Below are positions 51,951 to 63,000 of a DNA stretch of 64,000 nt, in pieces. The DNA comes from a bacterium. GTDB lineage: Bacteria; Bacteroidota; Bacteroidia; B-17B0; Aurantibacillaceae. Location of the stretch: positions 310,001-374,000 of the forward strand of contig JAQSCW010000055.1 of NCBI GenBank assembly GCA_029945625.1, written 5' to 3'. The translations under genes were made by a program, and so were the position numbers. Under the pieces are notes generated by a model. It made no database searches, was not told where the DNA came from, and saw nothing but the letters and a program-made list of their open reading frames with translations. How positions within the stretch are numbered: the first letter of the stretch is position 1; each line of letters begins with the position of its first letter.

Positions 51951-54464
51951 ATGAGCTCCATTGAAATTAACTCCCAGTTTGAACAAGTACTACGCTTTGT
52001 TAACCAAACCAATCAATCTCTTTTCCTCACCGGAAAAGCAGGAACCGGCAAAACCACCCTCCTTAAATATATTAGGGAAAAAACGTTTAAGCAGATCAGT
52101 ATTGTAGCACCCACCGGTGTAGCAGCCATCAGTGCCGGGGGCTCCACCATTCATTCTTTTTTTCAGTTTCCATTTACTCCTTTCCTTTCGGTTTCAAAAC
52201 CCGGAGGGGAACCCGATCTGTCAAAAAACAATTTGCCCACCCTAAAATACAATTCACAGCGCCTTGCCATTTTTAGGAATCTGGAATTGCTCGTAATTGA
52301 TGAAGTAAGTATGGTGCGGGCCGACCTTCTCGATCAAATCGATCAAACGCTCCGCATAACCCGGAAAAAGCACCAGCAAGCTTTTGGCGGTGTCCAAGTC
52401 ATGCTCATCGGCGACATGTATCAATTGCCACCCGTGGTGCAACAGGAAGAATGGCAACTCTTAAAGTCCATCTACCAAAGTCCGTATTTTTTTGAAAGTA
52501 TGGTCATAAAAAATAATCCGCCGGTGTACATTGAACTTGAAAAAATCTACCGTCAAAGTGATCAAACGTTTATCGAGCTGCTTAATAAAGTGAGGAACAA
52601 TGCCCTCGACGCGGAGAGTCTCCACCAATTAAATGCACATTATAAGGCAACTATTTCCCAAAGCGATTATGAGAACAACATCACACTTACCACCCATAAC
52701 AGAAAGGCCGATGAGATCAATGCGCGGAATCTCCATGCGCTTCCCGGAAAAAAATACACGTTCAAATCTGAATTAGAGGGTACATTTTCAGAAAGAAATT
52801 TCCCGGCTGAAGAGGCTCTCACCTTAAAAAAGGGAACGCGAGTGATGTTTCTCAAAAATAATGTAGAGAAAAATTATTATAACGGAAAGATTGGCGTTGT
52901 GACCTATCTCGATCAAGAAAAAATCAAGGTAACCTGCGATGAAGATCGTTATGAAATTGAAGTGTCCAAAGAAACCTGGACAAACATCTCCTACAAAATT
53001 GACAAAAGTACAAAGCACATAGAAGAAGAAGTCCTTGGCACCTTTCAACAATATCCTTTGCGGTTGGCCTGGGCCATTACCATTCATAAAAGTCAGGGAC
53101 TCACATTTGAAAAACTAATCATTGATGCGGCAGAAGCATTTAGTGCGGGTCAAGTATACGTGGCCTTAAGCAGGTGTAGAAGTCTTTCGGGACTTACCCT
53201 CAGTTCAAAAATCAACAGTCAGAGTTTACTGAACGACCGTTTAATTCTCAATTTTGCAGACACCAAACACAACCACGAACAAGTAACCACGATTTTTAGT
53301 GATGCTCAACGCGACTATATTAAAACAGTTTTAATGAATTTATTCGACCTCAGCGAACAAGTGCAAAGCAGAAATGATCTCGCAGGAATTGCGCAGCTTT
53401 ATAAATCTCGTCTCAATTCTGCCGGGGGCGATTGGGTCACTTTGCTGGGTTCGAAGATTGATACCCTGAGTGATGTTTCCCGTAAATTTAAATCGCAATT
53501 AGAAGTGCTCATTCAACAAACTCCGGGCATTGAAACAAACGCGAATCTTCAAACGCGAATCAAACAGGCCTCAGCTTATTTTTCGGAAGAATACAAGAAG
53601 TGTTTGGATGTACTTAAAAATTGCACATTGCTTACCGAAAGCAAAGAAGCGGCTACTGCGCTCAACGAAAACCTGCAGACATTGTTTGAATCCTTGTATG
53701 CAAAATATTATCTGGTTCAAATCTGCGAAAAGGGCTTTGTATTTCATGAGTTTGTTGACCACAAAATGAAGCTCGTGTATCCTGAAATTAGAATAAATAC
53801 CTATGCCAGCGCCAAAAACGCAAAGGTATCAGCCGAGGTGCAGTACCCGGAACTATACAGAGCTCTGCTTTTAAAGCGCGACGAGATTTGCAACGATGAA
53901 CAAAAGCCCATTTATTTGGTAGCAAATACTAAAACCCTCATCGAACTCACCAATTATTTACCTGAAACCGCCGAGCAGCTTCTGAATATATCAGGTTTTG
54001 GCGAAGCTAAAGTAGAGGCAGTTGGAGAATATTTTTTAAAGATTATTAGGGAATTCATGATCCAAAATGGGCTTGAAAGTGCCATGGATCAAAAGGCTTC
54101 CAAAAAGAAGAAAACTAAAAAGGAAAAAAAGGCAAACGATCCAATAACGCATGAGGATGGAAAGAAGGTAAGCACCAAAGAACAAACCTATGCGCTTTTT
54201 CGACAAGGACTAAAACCGGAAGAGATAGCCAAACGACGGGGTTTTGCTCTGAGCACTATTCAAGGGCACTTGATTCCTTATATTACGAACGGGGATATTG
54301 GGGTGGATGACCTCGTGAGCAAGGAAAAACAAAAGTTAATTAATGATGCTCTTGTGGATTTTAACTACGAAGCGGGCATTAATCCGATTAAAAATAAGTT
54401 ACCCGATTATATCACCTACTCCGAGATCAGGTACATGTTGGCAAACAGATTAAGAACAGAGTAG
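51951..54464 (+). CDS. PIF1/RecD-like SF1 helicase with C-terminal HRDC-like and helix-turn-helix domains
   Basis: 837 residues. Walker A is LTGKAGTGKTTLL (GKAGTGKT at 28-35), Walker B is LLVIDEVSMVRADLLDQID, and LAWAITIHKSQGLTFEKLIIDA is the UvrD/RecD-like C-domain motif. These place it with PIF1-type 5'-3' helicases. Residues about 430-600 are helical. An HRDC-like module follows (LLKRDEICNDEQKPIYLVANTKTLIEL... LLNISGFGEAKVEAVGEYFLKII). After a lysine-rich linker comes an HTH_40-like domain: TYALFRQGLKPEEIAKRRGFALSTIQGHLIPYI. It resembles the RecQ-style C-terminus attached to a PIF1 motor. It is probably a replication or repair helicase acting on G4 or other blocked DNA. Confidence 0.9.
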   Translation: MSSIEINSQFEQVLRFVNQTNQSLFLTGKAGTGKTTLLKYIREKTFKQISIVAPTGVAAISAGGSTIHSFFQFPFTPFLSVSKPGGEPDLSKNNLPTLKYNSQRLAIFRNLELLVIDEVSMVRADLLDQIDQTLRITRKKHQQAFGGVQVMLIGDMYQLPPVVQQEEWQLLKSIYQSPYFFESMVIKNNPPVYIELEKIYRQSDQTFIELLNKVRNNALDAESLHQLNAHYKATISQSDYENNITLTTHNRKADEINARNLHALPGKKYTFKSELEGTFSERNFPAEEALTLKKGTRVMFLKNNVEKNYYNGKIGVVTYLDQEKIKVTCDEDRYEIEVSKETWTNISYKIDKSTKHIEEEVLGTFQQYPLRLAWAITIHKSQGLTFEKLIIDAAEAFSAGQVYVALSRCRSLSGLTLSSKINSQSLLNDRLILNFADTKHNHEQVTTIFSDAQRDYIKTVLMNLFDLSEQVQSRNDLAGIAQLYKSRLNSAGGDWVTLLGSKIDTLSDVSRKFKSQLEVLIQQTPGIETNANLQTRIKQASAYFSEEYKKCLDVLKNCTLLTESKEAATALNENLQTLFESLYAKYYLVQICEKGFVFHEFVDHKMKLVYPEIRINTYASAKNAKVSAEVQYPELYRALLLKRDEICNDEQKPIYLVANTKTLIELTNYLPETAEQLLNISGFGEAKVEAVGEYFLKIIREFMIQNGLESAMDQKASKKKKTKKEKKANDPITHEDGKKVSTKEQTYALFRQGLKPEEIAKRRGFALSTIQGHLIPYITNGDIGVDDLVSKEKQKLINDALVDFNYEAGINPIKNKLPDYITYSEIRYMLANRLRTE

Positions 54465-54515
54465 CTGCAGAATTCTGAAAGTGGTTGCGGATCAAAAAAA
54501 TAGCATATTAGTTTG

Positions 54516-54523
54516 TATCTTTG
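54516..54523 (+). promoter_or_regulatory. -7 element of the Nfu gene
   Basis: TATCTTTG matches TAnnTTTG exactly, 25 bp before ATG 54549. The nearest TTG upstream is too far for a standard -33 element. Confidence 0.5.
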
Positions 54524-54548
54524 AGGACATCAAAAAATAACGAAACAC

Positions 54549-55166
54549 ATGGACGAAATCCCCTATATCATTTATGCCGAAGAAACGCCCAATCCATCGA
54601 GCATCAAATTTGTTGCCAATAAATTATTGCTGGTAAGTGGCGCTTCAGCTGAATATAAAAATCCCTCTGAAACAACCGATGCACCCATGGCAAGGGCTTT
54701 GTTTCAATTCCCCTTTGTAAAGCGGATCTTTATTTCTTCTAATTATATCACCATCACCAAACAGGACGTGGTGGAGTGGGAAGAAATCAGAGACGAATTG
54801 CGGGTGTTTATCACCGGGCATTTGAATGCAGGCCACGCCATCATCACTAAATTACCCGAACAAGAGGTAGCGAAGGATTCCTCGTTTAAAGAAACGATTT
54901 CAATCAACACGCAACACAGTGCGCCCCTAAACGATGTTGAGAATAAGATCATCGAAGTGCTCGAACAATATATTCGTCCCGCCGTTGAGCAAGACGGAGG
55001 TCTCATCACTTTCAAAGAATTAAAAGAAGGCGTTGTTACTGTGCAAATGCGAGGGAGTTGCAGTGGTTGCCCCAGTAGCACCATGACCTTAAAAGCCGGC
55101 ATCGAAGCACTCCTAAAAAGACTGTTACCCGACGACGTAAAAGAAGTTGTGAGCGAGGCAATTTAA
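54549..55166 (+). CDS. Nfu-type iron-sulfur cluster scaffold/carrier protein
   Basis: 205 residues. An N-terminal Nfu_N domain (IIYAEETPNPSSIKFVANKLL, residues 8-28, and DAPMARALFQFPFVKRIFIS) is joined to the C-terminal NifU-like domain. That domain carries the CSGCPSS cluster motif (C171, C174). These proteins hold [4Fe-4S] clusters between two subunits and pass them to target enzymes. The PAVEQDGGLITF block is typical. Genes for the SUF core are not in the window. The dCMP deaminase gene follows after 56 bp. Confidence 0.93.
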   Translation: MDEIPYIIYAEETPNPSSIKFVANKLLLVSGASAEYKNPSETTDAPMARALFQFPFVKRIFISSNYITITKQDVVEWEEIRDELRVFITGHLNAGHAIITKLPEQEVAKDSSFKETISINTQHSAPLNDVENKIIEVLEQYIRPAVEQDGGLITFKELKEGVVTVQMRGSCSGCPSSTMTLKAGIEALLKRLLPDDVKEVVSEAI

Positions 55167-55222
55167 GGGTCAAAGACACGAAAAACAGAATCATCGGCAC
55201 TAATTTAATCAGCATTCAGGTA

Positions 55223-55681
55223 ATGATCAAAAAACCTTCGTTCGACGAAATATACATGGAGCTGGCTGAAAAGCTGGCGCTTCGCTCACACTGTGTAAAA
55301 GCTCAGGTAGGAGCTGTGCTCACAAAGGACACTAGGATTGTTTCACTTGGTTATAACGGACCACCGGCTGGTACTCATAACTGCGACCAGGAATGGCCCG
55401 AAGACGGATGTGCGCGCGACAGTAAGGGAAGTTGTTCACTTGCTTTGCATGCCGAGCAAAATGCAATCCTGTATGCCACTAAAAACAATGTGAGTATGAA
55501 AGACGCCACGTTATATGTCACCCTTTCCCCCTGTATAGCTTGTGCCAGAGTGATCTTTACCATTGGCATCAAAAAAGTATTTTACAAAGACAGTTACGCT
55601 GATTACAAAGGCCTGAGCTCCGATGAAGGAGTGGACTTCTTAAGAAGATTTGGAGTAGAAGTTATTCGATACAAAAAATAA
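55223..55681 (+). CDS. dCMP deaminase / ComEB-like zinc deaminase
   Basis: 152 residues. The deaminase active site is LHAEQNAI (H76 zinc ligand, E78 proton shuttle) with PCIAC (C104, C107) as remaining zinc ligands. GYNGPPAGTHNC and SLGYNG are the substrate-loop features of dCMP deaminases rather than cytidine deaminases. It converts dCMP to dUMP as a source of dTMP. The Cys in the GTHNCDQEWPEDGC insertion could form a second zinc site, as in phage T4 deaminase. The following small basic gene starts eight bases after the stop. Confidence 0.93.
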   Translation: MIKKPSFDEIYMELAEKLALRSHCVKAQVGAVLTKDTRIVSLGYNGPPAGTHNCDQEWPEDGCARDSKGSCSLALHAEQNAILYATKNNVSMKDATLYVTLSPCIACARVIFTIGIKKVFYKDSYADYKGLSSDEGVDFLRRFGVEVIRYKK

Positions 55682-55688
55682 TTACAGG

Positions 55689-56039
55689 GTGAAAGGAAAG
55701 GCCACACTCATTGCATTCCTCTTATTATTTTTCTGCGCTGCGGCTCAGCGTGTGCCCGATTCCGGCCCCCGCCAATTATCCTTCAGTAAGGAACTCCGAA
55801 TGAGGAAGCAACAACGTCGGGAGCACCGCGAAAAACGAAAACAAGAAAAAGCCGAACGGAAAGCAGTAAAAAAACACCATAAACGAATTCAAACAAAACA
55901 AGTGCGAAAGCGCATGAAATTGAGCAGGAATACTGCTTTTCGCAACAACGATAACCGAAAAGAATTTTTCGCCAAACGGTGGTTGAAAAAAAGAAGCAAA
56001 CCCAAAAACAATTCGCCAAAAAAAACACCAGCCAATTAA
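55689..56039 (+). CDS. Small, extremely basic secreted protein, unknown function
   Basis: 116 residues from GTG 55689. The first 20 residues (KGKATLIAFLLLFFCAAAQ) are a signal peptide; FFCAAAQ might also allow lipidation at the Cys. The mature part is dominated by Lys, Arg, Gln and Asn, for example RKQQRREHREKRKQEKAERK and KRWLKKRSKPKNNSPKK. It has almost no hydrophobic core, so it is probably disordered or helical. Such composition suits binding to nucleic acid, lipid A or anionic glycans. It follows the dCMP deaminase gene closely, but no functional tie is apparent. Confidence 0.6.
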   Translation: MKGKATLIAFLLLFFCAAAQRVPDSGPRQLSFSKELRMRKQQRREHREKRKQEKAERKAVKKHHKRIQTKQVRKRMKLSRNTAFRNNDNRKEFFAKRWLKKRSKPKNNSPKKTPAN

Positions 56040-56205
56040 TCTCCATTTTGGCCCACTTATCAAGTTCATTTTGCCACATCAAAATATGTTAATTTTTGTT
56101 CAAAAAACAGGACTTAATTTTAGGAAAGATTAAATTTTTGTTAATAAAATACCGAAGTTTAATCTATTGAGTACCATCCTTTTAGTTAAAAGCAAGTTTT
56201 TTTTT

Positions 56206-56236
56206 TTGCTATATAAGATAAGGGTTTCTAAATTTA
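56206..56236 (+). promoter_or_regulatory. Promoter of the TonB-receptor operon
   Basis: TTG at 56206-56208 and TAAATTTA at 56229-56236 are 20 bp apart, one base off the TAnnTTTG consensus. It sits in an AT-rich 237-bp gap, and transcription would begin near 56243, some 34 bases before ATG 56277. Confidence 0.6.
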
Positions 56237-56276
56237 ACGCTTTGCATAGGAAGATATTAAGGTAATTTAACAGTAT

Positions 56277-59200
56277 ATGAAGAAAATTTATTTAGCAATT
56301 GTTTGGGTAGTTTTTATGAGCTTTTCAGGTTTGGCACAATCTGATAACGGCGCAATAAAAGTTGTTTTGCAGGATAAAGCGACGAAGGAAGCGATACCCT
56401 TTGCGAACGTGGTTGCTTACAGGGACGGGGTTCAGGTGGGTGTTGCCACCACAAACATGGATGGAGAGGCATTTATTAAGCCGCTCTCCCCCGGAAAGTA
56501 CACGGTTAAAGGGGTTTACGTGGGCTACCAAACCGTTGAGGTAAAAGATGTTCAAGTGGGGGAAGGAAAAACAGCGTATGTTACACTGGCCCTCTCAAAC
56601 GGTGAAGGCGTGCGTCTCGATGAGGTGGTGGTGATGACTTATCAGGTGCCGTTGATCGACCCTGATACCAAATCGGGCCAAACAGTTACGCGGGAAGATT
56701 ATCAGAATCTTGCAACGAAAGATATTAATTCAGTTGCCGCAACCACAGCCGGTGTTTACCAGGCGGATGAGGGAAGGGCTCTTAACGTACGTGGTGGTCG
56801 GCCTGAAAATACCACCTATTTTGTGGATGGTGTAAAAGTTTTTGGAACACCTCGACTGCCGCAGCAGTCAATTGAACAATTAAATGTAATCACAGGTGGT
56901 GTTCCGGCAAGTTATGGTGACCTTTCATCAGGTGCCATCTCCATCTCCACGCGCGGGCCCCAGTCCAAATCTTTTGGTGGTATTGAATTAATTTCATCGC
57001 AGCTCACCGATAAATATGGCTACAACTCACTGGGATTCAGTGTTGGCGGACCTCTCTACAAAAAACGCGATTCCACCCGCCGTACCGTGCTAGGCTATTT
57101 TATTTCGGGCCAAGGAAATTATGTGAAGGAACCGTCGCCTTCCTTTGTTCCCATTTATGTATTGAAAGACGAAAAACTCCAGGAAATTAAAGATAAACCC
57201 TTGTTACCTTCTCCTTCGGGATCGGGATTTATCAGATCCTCTGAATTTGTAACGAAGGCCGACATGAACACCCAGGCTGCCCGTCCTAATGCCGTGGCAC
57301 GTCTGCTCTCGGTGAACGGAAAATTGGACTATGCGCCCACTGTGAATACCAACATTACCTTGGGAGGCTTTTATGAGTATGGCGACAACATGAATGCCGG
57401 CGTAGGAAATCAGATTTTTAACTCAGTGAATAACTCCAAAACTTCTGCGCGTTCATGGCGCACAAGCCTCTCAATTACTCAAAAATTTGGCAATGCCACC
57501 ACCGACAAAACAAAAACTCAGTCCGTTCTAAAAAACTCATTTTTCAAATTTCTGGTGAGTTACGAAAATGTTTTAAATAAAACGGAAGATGCCCGACACA
57601 AAGACAATTACTTTAATTACGGGTACATCGGAAAATTTGACAGAAAATTCCTCGATCAAAACTGGGCCTACAACTATGATTTTTCTCCAAATTTCGTACT
57701 CACCACTCCTACCGGTACTCAGAGTATTAACTCCTATACTTACACCGGCCGTAGAGAATTACCATTGTCCTTTACGCCAAGCAATATCAATCCCGATGCG
57801 CCCATCTATACCAGTTACCTGATCGCCAATTCTAACCCAAATTCCATTTATATGGGGTACCTCCAGGGTAATAACGGTCTGGTAAATGGCGATACACCTG
57901 AAAGTATATACAACCTCTTTAATAACTTTGGTGAATACCCAACTACTGCATTCAAACAAATCAGAGAACAGTTTAGAATTGCAACGAGCTTTAATACCGA
58001 TATAAAAGACCATGCTTTATCAATTGGATTAGAGTTTGATCAACGCGTGAACAGTTATTACAATGTGAATGGTGCCGGACTATGGACCCGCATCAGACCC
58101 GGTACCGGAATTGTAGATGCACACACACGTTCCCTCGACTTGTCTAACCCAATTCTCAACACTGAATTGTCCGGCCTTGTTCCCTACTATTATTTTAATT
58201 ACGCGTACAACCAAAGTAAACAAACACAATTTTCAGAACAATTGCTCGACAAATTAGGATTGCCAAGGAATTATACGGGATACGTAAATACCGACGCTCT
58301 CGATCCCTCTATGTTGAGCATCCAAATGTTTAGCGCCGAAGACCTGCTTGGGCAGCAACGAAGCACCAATTTGGTAGATTACAGTGGTTTCACCCACGAT
58401 GGTATTAGAGCGAATAAGAAAACCAGCATGTCTGATTTCCTAAACCAAAAAGATGAAAACGGCCGCAATTTATTTCCGAATGGTTCGTTCCGACCAATCT
58501 ATTCTGCGGCATACATCATGGATAAGTTCGACTTTAAGGATATTAAGTTCCTCGTTGGATTACGCGTAGATCGTTACGATGCCAATCAACAAGTGCTGAA
58601 AGATAAGTACTCACTTCATGAACTTGCCAAGGTGAGCGATCTGGGGTCTATGGAAAATCTTCCTGCAGGATTTGCAGATAATATCCCATCGAGTATTTCC
58701 AAAGATGCCGCAGTTTACGTGGCACAAAACCCTACGGGAGGAAAATCCCCTGTGTCAATCACCGGTTTTAGAGAGGGAGACAAATGGTTTAATGCCGAAG
58801 GAATTGAGATCTCTGACCCACAGCTAATTGTTGCCAGCGATAGCCGCCCCGTTCCACTTTTTAAAGATGTTTCGGACTATGACAAAAAACTTTCTGCCAG
58901 CGCATTCACCAATTACCAGGCAGTGATTATCCCTCAACCTCGTTTAGGATTTTCGTTTCCAATATCCGACGTTGCCAACTTCTTCGCACACTACGACGTG
59001 TTGGTACAACGTCCTTCTGCCAATCAGTTGAGTCCTCTCGATTATTACTACCTTGATGCAGCCTCAAATGCCCCTACTATTACCAATCCAAATTTGAAAC
59101 CACAACGTGTAGTGGATTATGAATTGGGTTTCCAGCAAGTGTTGAATGAGCGCAAAAACGCTTCACTCACTATCACCTCCTTCTACAAGGAATTTCGCAA

Positions 59201-60008
59201 CCAAATTAATCAACGTATGGTTGTGGGAGCTTATCCTAAAAACTACATCATGTATGACAATATCGACTTTTCAACGGTAAAAGGATTGTCTGCATCTTTC
59301 GACTTTAGAAGAACCGGCGGCTCAAGGATCAATCTAAACTATACTCTTCAATTTGCCGAGGGCTCAGGTTCAAATATCAACTCCGGAGCTAACTTGGCCA
59401 GTTCGGGTCAACCAAATCTTCGTGTATTGCAACCGCTCGATTTCGATCAGCGCCACAGCTTTGTGCTCACTTACGACTACCGTTTTGGAAGTAAAAAAGA
59501 TTACAAAGGCCCAAGTTTCAAAACAAAGAAGGACAAAACAGTTCACATCTTCGAAGACATGGGATTCAACATGACCTTCTTACTGGGCTCGGGAACTCCT
59601 TATACCCGCTGGGCTTCAGCAACTCCAATTGGCGGTGGTGGCCGTTCAAGTATCGTAGGGCAGATCAATGGATCGTCTAAGCCTTGGAACTTCAGAACCA
59701 ATTTGAGGATCGACAAGAACATTGCTTTGGAATGGGGCCGTGAAGATGGCGATAACAAAAAAACAGCTAATCTAAACGTGTACTTGCAAGTGCTAAACGT
59801 GTTCAATACCAGAAACGTAATGAACGTATACAATTACACCGGTGTTCCTGACGATGACGGATACCTCACTTCCACCCAAGCAAAAACACAATTGGCAACA
59901 ACAAATAGCGCGGCAGCGTATGCCGATCAGTATGCCATTCGTGTAAATGCCGGATCGAATTACAGTTTACCACGTCAGATTCGTATTGGCTTATTATTTG
60001 AATTTTAA
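56277..60008 (+). CDS. TonB-dependent outer-membrane receptor with carboxypeptidase-regulatory-like N-domain
   Basis: 1243 residues. A signal peptide (KKIYLAIVWVVFMSFSGLAQ) is followed by a carboxypeptidase-regulatory-like domain (about 24-115; SPGKYTVKGVYVGYQTVEVKDV). The plug (about 130-245) includes LNVRGGRPENTTYFVDGVKVFG and GGVPASYGDLSSGAISIST. The remaining 1000 residues form the beta-barrel, with many aromatic/polar alternations, ending RQIRIGLLFEF. There is no SusD-like partner downstream; instead a large secreted protein follows four bases after the stop. The receptor probably imports a large or scarce substrate, or works with that protein. The substrate is unknown. Confidence 0.93.
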   Translation: MKKIYLAIVWVVFMSFSGLAQSDNGAIKVVLQDKATKEAIPFANVVAYRDGVQVGVATTNMDGEAFIKPLSPGKYTVKGVYVGYQTVEVKDVQVGEGKTAYVTLALSNGEGVRLDEVVVMTYQVPLIDPDTKSGQTVTREDYQNLATKDINSVAATTAGVYQADEGRALNVRGGRPENTTYFVDGVKVFGTPRLPQQSIEQLNVITGGVPASYGDLSSGAISISTRGPQSKSFGGIELISSQLTDKYGYNSLGFSVGGPLYKKRDSTRRTVLGYFISGQGNYVKEPSPSFVPIYVLKDEKLQEIKDKPLLPSPSGSGFIRSSEFVTKADMNTQAARPNAVARLLSVNGKLDYAPTVNTNITLGGFYEYGDNMNAGVGNQIFNSVNNSKTSARSWRTSLSITQKFGNATTDKTKTQSVLKNSFFKFLVSYENVLNKTEDARHKDNYFNYGYIGKFDRKFLDQNWAYNYDFSPNFVLTTPTGTQSINSYTYTGRRELPLSFTPSNINPDAPIYTSYLIANSNPNSIYMGYLQGNNGLVNGDTPESIYNLFNNFGEYPTTAFKQIREQFRIATSFNTDIKDHALSIGLEFDQRVNSYYNVNGAGLWTRIRPGTGIVDAHTRSLDLSNPILNTELSGLVPYYYFNYAYNQSKQTQFSEQLLDKLGLPRNYTGYVNTDALDPSMLSIQMFSAEDLLGQQRSTNLVDYSGFTHDGIRANKKTSMSDFLNQKDENGRNLFPNGSFRPIYSAAYIMDKFDFKDIKFLVGLRVDRYDANQQVLKDKYSLHELAKVSDLGSMENLPAGFADNIPSSISKDAAVYVAQNPTGGKSPVSITGFREGDKWFNAEGIEISDPQLIVASDSRPVPLFKDVSDYDKKLSASAFTNYQAVIIPQPRLGFSFPISDVANFFAHYDVLVQRPSANQLSPLDYYYLDAASNAPTITNPNLKPQRVVDYELGFQQVLNERKNASLTITSFYKEFRNQINQRMVVGAYPKNYIMYDNIDFSTVKGLSASFDFRRTGGSRINLNYTLQFAEGSGSNINSGANLASSGQPNLRVLQPLDFDQRHSFVLTYDYRFGSKKDYKGPSFKTKKDKTVHIFEDMGFNMTFLLGSGTPYTRWASATPIGGGGRSSIVGQINGSSKPWNFRTNLRIDKNIALEWGREDGDNKKTANLNVYLQVLNVFNTRNVMNVYNYTGVPDDDGYLTSTQAKTQLATTNSAAAYADQYAIRVNAGSNYSLPRQIRIGLLFEF

Positions 60009-60011
60009 TAA

Positions 60012-63000
60012 ATGAAGGGACTACATAAAATGAAAAAAGTAATCATAGTTTTCGCATCTCTCGCCATCTCAGGAGTTCTTACGGGAAGAGATATTTCTAA
60101 CTTTGAAAAAGCCGCCAATTCCGGCAGTATCGGTCAAAGGGTACTTGCAAATTGTGCCGCACCCGGAGCAAGCAGTGAGATTTGGACTAACAACGTACGA
60201 ACCATTATCTTTAGTGGGGGCGATATGTGGTGGGATCGTAACGGCAGCGGTAATGCATTTTATTATGTGCCGGGAGTTCAAAATAAAGCAACTGCCGTAT
60301 CCTCGAGTTTTGCCGGTTCCATCTGGCTGGGAGGTTTAGACGCCGGAGGACAGTTAAAGGTAGCAGCAATGACCTATCGCCAAAATGGTATTGATTTTTG
60401 GCCCGGGCCACTCGATACAACCAACGCCGGGGCAGATCCAACAACATGTGCAAAATATGATCAGATTTTTAATGTATCTCGTAACGAGGTTGATCAATTT
60501 GTGGCCGGTGGACCAATTACAACAAACATTTCCAATTGGCCCGGTAATGGTGATGTAAGTTTGAAGCAGGGAAGAAGATTAGCTCCTTTTGTTGATAGAA
60601 ACAGCGATGGCGTATATGACCCAACAACCGGTGATTACCCCGCCTACGATGTTGACAATTTGGCTGAGAAAGATAACCTGGGAGTATGTAAAACAAAATT
60701 GTATGGTGATCATACGTTATTCTGGGTATTTAATGACAACGGGGGTCTTCACACAGAAACCGGTGGGGTTCCCATTGGAGTAGAAGTAAGAGCTCAGGCT
60801 TTTGCCTTTAAGACCAACGACGAAATCAATAACATGACTTTTTACAGTTACGAGGTATTTAATCGTTCAACTTTCCAATTAAATAAAACCTACTTTACGG
60901 TGTGGACCGATGCCGATCTGGGTTATTTTCTGGATGATTATGTGGGTTGCGACGTAAAAAGAGGTTTAGGATATATTTACAACTCTGACCCTTTCGACGA
61001 AACAGCAATGGGTACCAACGGATATCAGGATTTTCCTCCTGCCTTGGGTTGCGACTTTTTTAAAGGGCCGCTTGCTGACCCTAATGATGGAATTGATAAT
61101 GATCAGGATAACGGCTCGGGATTGCCAAATAGTGGTATTGACGAACAAGGCGAAACCATTCAAATGAGTCGATTTACTTATTACAACAATAATTACGGGG
61201 CGTTTCCTCCCCAAACCACTAACCCTAACGCGGGAGTGGCAATTCACTACTATAATTACATGACAGGGTTTTGGAAAGATGGATCGCCGTTTACCGTTGG
61301 AGGTAATGCCTATGGCGGGAGTGCGCCTTCAACCTTTGTTTACGACGGAAATCCTGTAACAGGAACCGGTTGGACTGAAAAGAGTGCGGGTAATCCTCCG
61401 GGTGACCGCCGCTTTCTTCAATCTGCTGGACCCTTTACGTTAAAACCGGGAGCAGTGAATGAGATTACCTTTGGTTTACCTTGGGCACAAAGTCCGAGTA
61501 AGGGGGGTAACATACAGTCACTGGAGTTATTATTCACCGCCGATGACAAAGCACAGGCACTTTTCGATAATTGTTTTAAGCTGTTAGACGGACCTGAAGC
61601 ACCGGTGATGACTTTGCAGGAAATGAATAACGAATTAATTATTTACCTCACCAATGAAAAAGGAAAAAGTAATAATTATAGGAGATACAATAATGACTAT
61701 GCGGAAGAAGACATTTCCATCATTTCGGATCCATCTTCCAGTAATCCTGCCCTAAAAAATCCTGACAAAATCTATCGTTTTGAAGGATATAAGGTGTATC
61801 AGGTGCGCAATAATGCAGTGACGTCCACCGATCTTAACGATCCTACAAAGGCGATTCTAATTTTTCAGTGCGATTTAGCAAATGGAAAGAGCCGACTGCT
61901 GAATTATGAGGCGGATGTAAATATTGGCGGCTATGTTCCGAAAGTGAAAGTGGAAGGCGCTGATAAGGGTATTACAAGTACCTTTAAAGTAACAGACGAC
62001 GCGTTTTCAACTTTGGAGAATAGGAAGTTAGTAAATAACAAACAGTATTATTTTCTTGCCGTTGCCTATGCATATAACGAATACCTGACGTATGCCCCCG
62101 ACGTACCGCCTTCAGTTAGTTCTTCCGCAAATTCATTGGGTCAGAAGAAGCCTTATCTGGAAGGTCGTAAATACAAAAAGGCTTCAGGAATACCGCACAA
62201 TACGGATACCGAAAAAGATGGTACGATCAATCAGTCTTATTATGGTTTTGGACCCAAAATAACAAGGGTAGAAGGTCAGGGTAATGGTGGAAATATGCTC
62301 ACACTTACACGCGCCACCGAAGATGCGATTATGGCCTCTTCCACGTTCTTCAAAAGTGACATTACCTACGAAAATGCCCAAGGCCCCCTAAGTATAAAAG
62401 TGGTTGACCCACTCAACGTGAAGAATTCGGAGTTCAGTTTTAAGTTTATAAATTATCGTGTCGACAGTACCATGCCTAAACCCAGGTTCAACGCGATGAT
62501 CCCTTCAACTTCTCCAACAGCTGCGACCACCTATACCGGTACCATCGCCACCCTAAACGTAAACAGAACAAGTTGGGAACTGAAAGATCTGGGTGAAAAT
62601 GGAAAGACGTACCATCCAAATGAACCTAATAAACTTGGCGCCGATACATTGTATCAGCCAATTAAAGTGGGCAATGAGTTCTATTTTCCGGATCTCGGTT
62701 TTTCTCTGAACATAAAACAGGTGTCAGACCCGGGCGAAGCAGTAAATAGATTTACAGACTTCACAAACTTGATTGCCGACTCTGCTTATCTTGGACCAAA
62801 AGAAGGAGCGTACATAGGATCTTCTATAAAATATGAAGGTGGATCTGCCAATTGGCTGGGCTCAGTTCCGGATTTTGAAGGTGAATCACCCTACAATTGG
62901 ATTCTATCAGGTAGTAATTCTACTGAAAATTTGGAAGACGCCTATTACAAAGCCAATAATGAAGGTAAAGTTCAGGCTTTTTATGACCCGCAAAAGAAAT

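Noticed and set aside
51758-52012. 84-codon minus-strand frame upstream of the helicase gene
   Set aside because: It covers the helicase promoter and first 20 codons, has an odd composition, and shows no signal peptide or domain.
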